Assembly (NCBI RefSeq): GCF_004519515.1
Contig: NZ_CP038145.1
Span: 1,902,001-1,966,000 of the forward strand
Source of the DNA: Actinobacillus indolicus
GTDB taxonomy: Bacteria > Pseudomonadota > Gammaproteobacteria > Enterobacterales > Pasteurellaceae
DNA length: 64,000 bases
Direction: 5' to 3'
Shown here: in pieces, positions 26,359 to 33,493 of the stretch
How the letters are laid out: each line of letters starts with the position of its first letter
How positions within the stretch are numbered: the first letter of the stretch is position 1
The notes under the pieces: model-generated
What the model was told of the DNA's origin: nothing
Seen by the model: the letters and a program-made list of their open reading frames with translations, nothing else
Database searches by the model: none
Made by a program: the position numbers and the translations under genes

Positions 26359-27165
26359 ATGAGTATGAAACCATTAAAAGAACAGCCTATCATTGAATTA
26401 GAGAACATTGTTGTACAGTTCCCATCTCGTGATGGCACGATGTTTAACCCGAAAAAATTCACCGCAGTGGGTGGTGTTAGCTTAGAAGTGAGAGCGGGAG
26501 AAACCGTAGGCTTAGTAGGTCAATCAGGTTGTGGTAAATCCACATTAGCGAGTGTGATTATTGGTTTGCAAAAACCAACATCAGGCACGGTGAAATTCAA
26601 CGGCTTACAGATGAAATATGGTAGCTCTGAAGCACGTAAACAGTTTGGTCGCCAAGTTTCAGTGATTTTCCAAGACCCAGCAACGGCACTAAACCCTCGT
26701 ATGCGTGTATTAGACATTCTCCGAGATCCAATGGATATTCACAACGTGCTACAACCGCACGAACGTGAAAAACGTGTTTACGAGTTACTCTCTCGTGTTG
26801 GTTTACCGCGTTCGGCCGCACTTGTTGAGCCAACCCGTTTATCCGGTGGACAAAAACAACGTGTTGCGATTGCCCGTGCGTTAGCGTTAAATCCAAAACT
26901 GATTGTTGCAGATGAACCAACCTCAGCACTTGACGTATCTGTTCGTGCACAGGTACTAAACCTGTTAGCCGATCTGAAAAAAGAGTTAAATCTTGCGATG
27001 GTGTTTATCTCTCACGATTTACAAACCGTCCGCCAAGTTTCAGATAGAATTGTGGTAATGAATGGTGGATTAATTGTTGAGCAAGGTAATGCTGCCGATG
27101 TCTTCGACACACCAAAAGAAGAGTACACCAAAATTTTATTAGATGCAGCGCCGTCATTGCTCTAA
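26359..27165 (+). CDS. ABC-transporter ATPase, DppF/OppF type
   Basis: A 268-residue ATPase with Walker A GQSGCGKS, signature LSGGQKQR and Walker B LIVADEPTSALD. It starts 3 bases after the fused permease-ATPase gene and should be the second nucleotide-binding domain of the importer. The operon reading is disturbed only by an uptake-signal dyad 16 bases after its stop. Confidence 0.92.
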   Translation: MSMKPLKEQPIIELENIVVQFPSRDGTMFNPKKFTAVGGVSLEVRAGETVGLVGQSGCGKSTLASVIIGLQKPTSGTVKFNGLQMKYGSSEARKQFGRQVSVIFQDPATALNPRMRVLDILRDPMDIHNVLQPHEREKRVYELLSRVGLPRSAALVEPTRLSGGQKQRVAIARALALNPKLIVADEPTSALDVSVRAQVLNLLADLKKELNLAMVFISHDLQTVRQVSDRIVVMNGGLIVEQGNAADVFDTPKEEYTKILLDAAPSLL

Positions 27166-27180
27166 TAGACAATAAGTTAG

Positions 27181-27234
27181 ACAAGCGGTAAGATTTTGCA
27201 AATAGTTTGCAGAAGCTTACCGCTTGATTTTTTT
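27181..27234 (+). terminator. Uptake-signal dyad terminator
   Basis: CAAGCGGTAAG (27182-27192) and CTTACCGCTTG (27216-27226) form an 11-bp stem followed by ATTTTTTT, a good intrinsic terminator. It sits between the ATPase gene and the flavoprotein gene, whose ATG is only 10 bases further on, so it could attenuate rather than separate them. Confidence 0.65.
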
Positions 27235-27244
27235 AGGTACAATT

Positions 27245-28822
27245 ATGATCTCTATTTCACACCAAATCCAAACCGATCTTCTTATTGTTGGTGGCGGTAT
27301 CGCAGGGCTTGCGTGCTGTGCTGAGGCAAAGGCTCAGGGTATTCAAGCAACATTAATTACCAAAGCCCCTATCGGCAGTGGCGCGAGTTTTTTTCCGTTG
27401 AAAGCGACGCTCGGTATTCAGGTAACGGGCGAGCAACAGGATAAAGCTCTCTTTCAAGAAGATATTGAGCGTGTTGCACAGGGAATGAATAACCCGAAAA
27501 TTGTGCAAGCCTATATTGAAGATTCGCCACAGGCGATTGAGCTATTAGAACGTATCGGTTTTAAACCTTGGAAACGTAATGACAATCGCCCCGCTTGTTT
27601 TGCGAAATATCCACGCCCGATTTATTTGATTAATCAGTGGCGAGAAGCAGCAGAAAGAGCAAGGCAGATTATCAAAGAGCAGGGGACGACAGTCTATGAA
27701 GATGCGACGCTGTTACATATTGTCAGCGATAATCAGCAAGTTCAAGGGGCGCTGTTTTCCTATAAAACAAGCGGTGAGATCCGCTATGTGTTTTGCAAAA
27801 CCAGCCAAATTATTTTAGCGACAGGGGGTATTGCAGGGCTGTATAAAGATAACCTATATCCAGCCGACGTGATTGGTTCAACGCACGCCATTGCTGAACG
27901 AGCAGGGGCAAGGCTGACCAACTTAGAATTTATCCAGTTTATCCCTGCGTTTGTTGAACCTAAGTATAAAGTGCTGTTTGGAGAGCATACTTTAAAATAT
28001 GTCAGTAAAGTGACTGACAGCCAAGGGCGAGATCTGTTTCCACACCTTTCACCACAGCAGTTTCAACAGATGATGACCGAACGCAGTGATTATGCCCCTT
28101 TTAGCATTGATTTTCCTTGCGTTGAGTTTGATTTAGTGATGATGAAGCATTTGCTTGAACACCCAGAAGATAAAGGCATTTATCTGCACTATTCCCCTGA
28201 GCTTTATCAAGATCAAACGGAATTTTACACCGTGTATTTAAGTTGGTTGGAGCAAGAAGTTGGAATTAACCTTGTACGAGATAGGGTTGCGATTACGCCA
28301 TTTGCTCACAGTTGTAACGGCGGTATTGTGATCGATGAATTTGCCGAAAGTGAAGTGAAAGGGCTTTTTGCCGTAGGCGAAGTTTCTTCTTGCATTGAAG
28401 GGGCGAACCGTTTAGGTGGCAATTCTGTCGGGGGGAGTTTGGTTTTTGCTAAACGAGCAATCCAACGGATTTTGCAAAATTTAGCGGAAAACCGACCGCT
28501 TGTAAGCCATGATATATGCATGGAGAACATAAAACAGTTTTTCTTATCGTTAGAGAACTCAAAGGGTGATAAAATGCTGACGGCAAGCGAAGTGTTAACG
28601 ACGATTCGTTCTCAAATGGCGACGTTTGCCAATGTATATCGAACGCAAGAAAATCTTGAAAAATTATCTCAAGTATTGATTGGGTTAGAACAACGTTATT
28701 GCCCTCTTGAACATCATGCCTATCAAGGCATCGAAATTTACCATGCACTTAAAGCCGCACAAGGCGTGGTAAAAGCGATGTTGAATAGGAAAGTGAGTTT
28801 AGGAGCGCATTATATTGTTTGA
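27245..28822 (+). CDS. FAD-dependent oxidoreductase (fumarate reductase / aspartate oxidase family)
   Basis: A 525-residue flavoprotein. The FAD-binding fold opens with IVGGGIAGLACCAEAKAQG near residue 16. HSCNGGIVIDE and EGANRLGGNSVGGSLVFAKRA are the family's FAD and substrate-site motifs near the end of the catalytic domain, and a short helical C-terminal domain follows. There is no Tat or Sec signal and no haem motif (CxxCH), so it is cytosolic. It is not a close match to NadB or FrdA. Its place after a peptide-type importer suggests it oxidises or reduces the imported compound, but this is inference from context only. Confidence 0.82.
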   Translation: MISISHQIQTDLLIVGGGIAGLACCAEAKAQGIQATLITKAPIGSGASFFPLKATLGIQVTGEQQDKALFQEDIERVAQGMNNPKIVQAYIEDSPQAIELLERIGFKPWKRNDNRPACFAKYPRPIYLINQWREAAERARQIIKEQGTTVYEDATLLHIVSDNQQVQGALFSYKTSGEIRYVFCKTSQIILATGGIAGLYKDNLYPADVIGSTHAIAERAGARLTNLEFIQFIPAFVEPKYKVLFGEHTLKYVSKVTDSQGRDLFPHLSPQQFQQMMTERSDYAPFSIDFPCVEFDLVMMKHLLEHPEDKGIYLHYSPELYQDQTEFYTVYLSWLEQEVGINLVRDRVAITPFAHSCNGGIVIDEFAESEVKGLFAVGEVSSCIEGANRLGGNSVGGSLVFAKRAIQRILQNLAENRPLVSHDICMENIKQFFLSLENSKGDKMLTASEVLTTIRSQMATFANVYRTQENLEKLSQVLIGLEQRYCPLEHHAYQGIEIYHALKAAQGVVKAMLNRKVSLGAHYIV

Positions 28823-28860
28823 TGTCGTCTATTTTTTCACAAACTGTTGAAAAATGGACT

Positions 28861-28876
28861 ACGCAAACGTTTTCTT
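28861..28876. promoter_or_regulatory. PurR operator of cvpA-purF
   Basis: ACGCAAACGTTTTCTT is a full match to the PurR consensus (A.GCAA.CGTTT.C.T). It overlaps the presumed -35 region, with a -10-like TAAAAT at 28883-28888. PurR with hypoxanthine or guanine would repress the operon. Confidence 0.9.
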
Positions 28877-28926
28877 TTTTTGTAAAATAGTGTCCGTTTA
28901 ATGCCGAAAGGCATTCGAGGTTATTT

Positions 28927-29427
28927 ATGGTTGATGCAGTTATCATCGGAATTATTGTTTTTTCTTTACTCGTAAGTCTTTGGCGTGGGTTTGTGAGCGA
29001 AGTCCTTTCTCTAGCAGGATGGGTTATCGCTTTTTTTGTTGCAAGCAAGTTTTATCCTTATCTAAGTGGGTATTTGCTACAAATCGATTCTGTTTATATT
29101 CAAAACTCTGAATATTTGCGTAATGGTATTGCAGCAGGGATTTTATTTCTTGCCGTGTTAATTCTGTGTGCATTGATTAATGCACTCATCTCGCAATTAG
29201 TGGATAAAACAGGATTAACGGGTACAGACCGTGTTTTAGGGGCAGCCTTTGGCGTATTGCGTGGTGTCTTTATTGTTGCTGCAATATTGTTCTTCCTAGA
29301 TACATTTACCGCATTCAGCCAAAGCGAATTATGGAAAGAATCACAACTGATTCCACACTTTGATTTCATTGTGAAGTGGTTCTTTGAACAGCTACAAGCC
29401 AATTCCAGTTTTTTAAAATCTAGTTAA
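28927..29427 (+). CDS. cvpA: CvpA family inner-membrane protein
   Basis: A 166-residue protein with four hydrophobic segments and the start [32 protein letters not shown], matching E. coli CvpA. Named for colicin V production, it affects envelope homeostasis; its activity is not defined. It is followed by purF after 14 bases and shares the PurR-controlled promoter, as in E. coli. Confidence 0.93.
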   Translation: MVDAVIIGIIVFSLLVSLWRGFVSEVLSLAGWVIAFFVASKFYPYLSGYLLQIDSVYIQNSEYLRNGIAAGILFLAVLILCALINALISQLVDKTGLTGTDRVLGAAFGVLRGVFIVAAILFFLDTFTAFSQSELWKESQLIPHFDFIVKWFFEQLQANSSFLKSS

Positions 29428-29441
29428 GCAAAGAGGTTATT

Positions 29442-30956
29442 ATGTGCGGCATTGTTGGGATTATTGGTCAAACGCCTGTTAATCAGGCGATTTACGATGG
29501 ACTTACGTTATTACAGCATCGTGGGCAAGATGCTGCAGGGATTGTGACGATCGACGATGAAAATCGATTCCGCCTACGTAAAGCGAATGGATTAGTCAGC
29601 GATGTGTTTCGTCAAGAGCATATGTTACGTCTACAAGGAAATGTCGGCATTGGTCATGTTCGTTACCCAACAGCTGGCAGTTCAAGTGTTTCAGAAGCAC
29701 AACCTTTCTATGTTAATTCTCCTTATGGTTTAACCTTGGTTCATAATGGTAATTTAACCAACAATGCCGAATTAAAGCAGTTGCTTTTTACATTAGCTAA
29801 GCGCCATGTGAATACCAACTCTGATTCAGAATCTCTTCTCAATATTTTTGCTTACTATCTTGATCAATATCCCCAAGTCCCACTCACTCCTGAAAATGTG
29901 TTTGAAACCGTACGTAAAACAAATGAAGTGATTCGTGGTGCTTATGCTTGTTTAGCGATGATTATTGGACATGGCATGGTGGCATTTCGAGATCCACTTG
30001 GTATCCGACCGCTTGTACTGGGTAAACGTGAAGTCGAAGGTAAAACCGAATATATGTTCGCTTCAGAAAGTGTAGCGCTTGATGTTGTGGGTTTCGATTA
30101 TGTTCGTGATGTGCAACCAGGTGAAGCAATTTATGTGACATTTGATGGACAATTTTATTCAGAAATCTGTGCAAACCATGCGAAGTTAAACCCCTGTATT
30201 TTTGAATATGTCTATTTTGCACGCCCAGATTCTGTAATTGATGGTGTGTCTGTCTATGCTGCTCGTGTTCACATGGGTAAGTTTTTAGGTGAAAAAATTG
30301 AAAAAGTGTGGACTGATGTATTAGATGAGATTGATGTTGTTATTCCTATTCCAGAAACTTCAACGGATATCGCATTACAAATTGCGAATGTACTTAAAAA
30401 ACCGTATCGACAAGGCTTTGTGAAAAATCGCTATGTAGCTCGTACTTTTATTATGCCAGGTCAAGCACAACGCCGTAATTCTGTTCGTCGTAAATTAAAT
30501 GCCATTGCCTCTGAATTTAAAGGGAAAAATGTGTTATTGGTAGACGATTCTATTGTACGTGGTACAACATCAGAACAAATCGTTGAAATGGCACGTCATG
30601 CAGGGGCTAAAAAAGTCTATTTTGCGTCTGCTGCACCTGAAATTCGTTATCCAAATGTGTACGGTATTGATATGCCAACTTGTGAAGAACTCGTGGCTTA
30701 TAATCGTACGGTAGAGGAAGTGGCGGAAATAATTGGTGTCGATCGTCTGATTTTCCAAGATCTTTCAGCATTATTCAAATCTGTTCAAATTGAAAACCCT
30801 AATATTCATCATTTTGATGCATCGGTCTTTACTGGGGAATATATTACAGGTGATGTGAGTGTTGAGTATTTAAATGCCATTGCCAAAGCACGTAATGATA
30901 AAGCGAAGACAGCACAAGCTAAGCAAGCGACTAATTTAGAAATTCATAATGAATAG
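29442..30956 (+). CDS. purF: Amidophosphoribosyltransferase
   Basis: A 504-residue enzyme (E. coli 505) for the first committed step of purine synthesis, PRPP plus glutamine to phosphoribosylamine. The sequence starts MCGIVGIIG, so Cys2 becomes the N-terminal nucleophile of the glutaminase after Met removal; there is no propeptide. The PRPP loop is [14 protein letters not shown] (about residues 365-378). Its native terminator (32079-32107) is now about 1.1 kb away because an insertion sequence lies between. Confidence 0.97.
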   Translation: MCGIVGIIGQTPVNQAIYDGLTLLQHRGQDAAGIVTIDDENRFRLRKANGLVSDVFRQEHMLRLQGNVGIGHVRYPTAGSSSVSEAQPFYVNSPYGLTLVHNGNLTNNAELKQLLFTLAKRHVNTNSDSESLLNIFAYYLDQYPQVPLTPENVFETVRKTNEVIRGAYACLAMIIGHGMVAFRDPLGIRPLVLGKREVEGKTEYMFASESVALDVVGFDYVRDVQPGEAIYVTFDGQFYSEICANHAKLNPCIFEYVYFARPDSVIDGVSVYAARVHMGKFLGEKIEKVWTDVLDEIDVVIPIPETSTDIALQIANVLKKPYRQGFVKNRYVARTFIMPGQAQRRNSVRRKLNAIASEFKGKNVLLVDDSIVRGTTSEQIVEMARHAGAKKVYFASAAPEIRYPNVYGIDMPTCEELVAYNRTVEEVAEIIGVDRLIFQDLSALFKSVQIENPNIHHFDASVFTGEYITGDVSVEYLNAIAKARNDKAKTAQAKQATNLEIHNE

Positions 30957-30969
30957 GTAATCTGTTATT

Positions 30970-30977
30970 AGTTGTTA
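30970..30977 (+). repeat. Target-site duplication, left copy
   Basis: AGTTGTTA, identical to the 8 bases immediately right of the insertion sequence at 32068-32075. Confidence 0.92.
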
Positions 30978-31062
30978 GGCATAGTAGACAAAATGGTTGC
31001 TAATTTCGTGAAAACTATGCCTATATGACAAAGTGGTTGCTAATGAATATTTTTAATTATTC

Positions 31063-31998
31063 TTAGCAACTCTTTTTATTTAAAAAATCCTTTATAAACA
31101 TAATCTTATGCCTTTTCGTTAATCCTGCATGATGCGATAATTTTTCCTTTAGTTATCCAAATAAGTTTTCAAGTCTATTTGTCGTTTTTTCGATATTTAA
31201 ATCGCCATACTTTTCATAGGTAAATAAATAATCCATATAACGTTTAAAACTATGATAAGCACTTCTTACATTCCGATGTTTATAAGGATAATAGCCCTTT
31301 TCATTCGGTTTATCTGACCGTTCTTCTAAAAACGCTTTATGTTTTAAATACCAATGATGTAATCGTAAATAGAAGTCTTTTTTAGCGCTCTGTTTAAGTG
31401 TCAATGCAATGATTTTTAATTCTTTTCCTGCCATAGATTGATGCTTTTTTCGTAGCGCTCTCATCACAATAGCTACCATATGAAAATGGCACATTTGCGT
31501 CGGTGTATTCAATAAATCTTTCAATAAACCCCGTCTGCCGTCGCAGGTAATTGATTGAATTTTATAGCCTTTCATGCGAAGTGAATTAAACGCTATCCTA
31601 TAATAAACATCTTTTTCCGTTTTGATGACACGATGGTAAACCACTTTTTTAGAAAGCGAATCCATCAGGACTAAAATACCAAATTCACGACCAAAGAAGG
31701 TGGTATCCGCAATAATATTCAAATAACGTGATAGTGGTGGATTTAATGCTGTTTTAGGGGCTTTTTCGAGATATCTTTGAATTGTTCTAATTGAACAATG
31801 ATATTTTTCGGCAAGTTGTTTATAGGTTTGTTTTCCTATTGAATAATCATTCCAAATATTTATTGGATTTAATTTCTTTTTAAGGGTAAATGTTTTATTA
31901 CAGGCATTGCATTTATAGCGTTGAATATTATTTCTTATACCATGTTTGCGAATGTCGCTACTGTGGCAAAAATGACATTTTTTTGGTTCATAATTCAA
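31063..31998 (-). pseudogene. Transposase with an in-frame stop near its C-terminus
   Basis: The frame starts at a TTG (31998) and reads a zinc ribbon (CHFCHSS..YKCNACNKTF), a helix-turn-helix (YKQLAEKYHCSIRTIQRYL) and a DDE domain with ADTTFFG, ITCDGRRG and the final TTNRLEN. A TAA at 31153-31155 interrupts it directly after ENLFG. The same frame then continues LKEKLSHHAGLTKRHKIMF to a second stop at 31063-31065. A family-typical sequence here would be NLFGxLKE.L..H.GL, so a single CAA-to-TAA change is the simplest explanation. The catalytic Glu is upstream of the stop, so residual activity cannot be excluded. Confidence 0.8.
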
Positions 31999-32043
31999 AA
32001 AAGTGGCTTAAAGCCCGTAATATAAGGCTTTAAGCCACTTTTT
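31998..32043. terminator. 18-bp hairpin between the right IS end and the transposase start
   Basis: Bases 31998-32015 and 32026-32043 are perfect complements (AAAAAGTGGCTTAAAGCC type) around a 10-base loop. The stem begins with A5 and ends with T5, so it can terminate in either direction. It overlaps the transposase start codon and abuts the right inverted repeat, and would insulate the transposase from outside transcription. Confidence 0.7.
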
Positions 32044-32067
32044 AGCAACCATTTTGTCTACTATGCC

Positions 32068-32075
32068 AGTTGTTA
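32068..32075 (+). repeat. Target-site duplication, right copy
   Basis: AGTTGTTA, matching 30970-30977. Confidence 0.92.
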
Positions 32076-32078
32076 TAT

Positions 32079-32107
32079 AAGGCGAGAATTAGCTCGCCTT
32101 TTCTTTT
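32079..32107 (+). terminator. Original purF terminator, displaced by the insertion
   Basis: AAGGCGAG (32079-32086) pairs with CTCGCCTT (32093-32100), followed by TTCTTTT. Removing the insertion sequence and one target copy puts it about 20 bases after the purF stop. Confidence 0.75.
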
Positions 32108-32122
32108 GCCTATGCATAGGCA
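32107..32122. promoter_or_regulatory. Perfect 16-bp palindrome overlapping the predicted fadI -35
   Basis: TGCCTATGCATAGGCA is a perfect inverted repeat. Its last six bases, TAGGCA, lie 17 bases before a -10 element TAGAAT (32140-32145), so the palindrome covers the likely -35 region. This is the geometry of a repressor operator. It does not resemble the E. coli FadR site. The regulator is unknown. Confidence 0.55.
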
Positions 32123-32179
32123 TTTAGAGATAAGCATGATAGAATCCGTACAATTTTTTCTCTTCTTTTAGTATTATAC

Positions 32180-33484
32180 ATGGCTAAACAAAATCTTCTC
32201 ACCGCACAGGGCGAGCGTGTTGCAATTGTTGCAGGATTACGAACCCCATTTGTGCACCGCGATACTGGATTTAAGTCTTCCTATGCAACAGATTTAGGCA
32301 CAATGGTGACCAATGAGTTACTCAGCCGGACAGCACTTGAACATCATCATATTGAACAATTAGTGTTTGGTCAGGTGATTCAGCAACCAGATATTCCAAA
32401 TCCATCCCGTGAAATTGCTCTTGCATTAAATATGCCTTATTTACAGGCTTATACCTTAAGTAGCTCTTGTCTTTCTGGTTTACAAGCTTTAGTGAATGTG
32501 GCGGGTAGTATTGTAAGCGGATCTATTTCTGTAGGAATTGCAGGTGGAACAGACTCTATTTCTAATGCGCCTTTCAGTATTAGTCCACGAGTCCTTCATA
32601 AATTAAAAGCCATTTTTAATGCACCAACCTTAGACGATAAATATCGTTTATTCCGTGAATTTTCTTGGCGTGATTTAAAACCTCATGGTGTGAATTTAAA
32701 AGATTATATGACTCAAATGTCAGTAGCTGAAATTTCAGAGCAAATGGCACAACAGCATCATATTAGTCGTGAAGCACAAGATGAATATGCCCGTTATTCT
32801 CATGAAAAAGCACAAAATGCTTGGAAATTAGGATTACTTAAAGATGAAGTGATGCCATCTTTCCCTCGTCCCTATTCGGATTTCGTGGTCTCGGATACCT
32901 TAATATCTGCCGCGACAAAATCCTCCTATTATGAGAAATTCTCGCCATTAATGAATAAAAATTATGCCACGGTGACAGAAGCAAATATGCCACGACCTGT
33001 GGATGGTGCAGCCGCTGTATTACTGATGAGAGAACAAAAAGCGAAAGAATTGGGTTTAGAGCCTTTAGGTTATATTCGCAGCTATGCTATTACGGGCAAT
33101 GACATTTGGCAGAATATGTTTATGGGGGCAACGGTAGCAAGTCATCTAGCCTTAGATCGTGCAAATCTCTCACTACAAGATTTAGACTACATTGATATTC
33201 ATGAAACCTCTGCAAGCCAAATGTTAGTCAATATGAAATTGTTTGGTTCAGATGATTTTGCAAAAAATCAATTAAATCGTACCGCTTGTATTGGTGAAAT
33301 TGATCCAGCTAAATTGAATCATCTTGGCGGTTCAATTGCGTTTGGTAATCCACGTGCGGCGACCAGTTTGCGTATTCTCATTCAATCCCTAAAAGCCTTA
33401 AAACGCAAAGGGGGAGGCTTATCATTAGTTGCTTCTAGCGGTTTAGGTGGTTTAGGTTCAGCCATGATTTTGGAAAGCGAGTAA
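32180..33484 (+). CDS. fadI: FadI-like thiolase homologue with altered active site
   Basis: A 434-residue thiolase-superfamily protein, collinear with E. coli FadI (436) across its length (GERVAIVAGLRTPF, IEQLVFGQVIQQP, VDGAAAVLLM, LGYIRSYA). The acyl-accepting cysteine is kept (SSSCLSG, Cys97), as is the His of HEAFAAQ (here HETSAS, His341). The activating His of GHPFAATG is Asn390 (GNPRAATS), and the second catalytic Cys (ACAAGG) is Ser420 (SSGLGG). Ordinary thiolysis would be expected to be impaired. The frame is intact, so the gene appears to be maintained. It forms an operon with fadJ, 9 bases downstream. Confidence 0.82.
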   Translation: MAKQNLLTAQGERVAIVAGLRTPFVHRDTGFKSSYATDLGTMVTNELLSRTALEHHHIEQLVFGQVIQQPDIPNPSREIALALNMPYLQAYTLSSSCLSGLQALVNVAGSIVSGSISVGIAGGTDSISNAPFSISPRVLHKLKAIFNAPTLDDKYRLFREFSWRDLKPHGVNLKDYMTQMSVAEISEQMAQQHHISREAQDEYARYSHEKAQNAWKLGLLKDEVMPSFPRPYSDFVVSDTLISAATKSSYYEKFSPLMNKNYATVTEANMPRPVDGAAAVLLMREQKAKELGLEPLGYIRSYAITGNDIWQNMFMGATVASHLALDRANLSLQDLDYIDIHETSASQMLVNMKLFGSDDFAKNQLNRTACIGEIDPAKLNHLGGSIAFGNPRAATSLRILIQSLKALKRKGGGLSLVASSGLGGLGSAMILESE

Positions 33485-33493
33485 GGAAAATAT

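Larger units (their letters stand above)
30978..32067. mobile_element. Complete insertion sequence, 1090 bp, IS256/IS1249-like or IS1595-like
   Basis: The element is bounded by perfect 26-bp terminal inverted repeats (30978-31003 and 32042-32067, starting GGCATAGTAGACAAAATGG) and flanked by an 8-bp target duplication. It encodes one transposase on the minus strand. An 8-bp duplication with a zinc-ribbon DDE transposase fits the IS256 (IS1249 branch) or IS1595 families; I cannot decide between them without comparison. A second, imperfect copy of the inner part of the repeat (GACAAAGTGGTTGCTAAT, 31027-31044) lies inside the left end. The exact repeats and duplication indicate a recent insertion. 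Confidence 0.93.
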
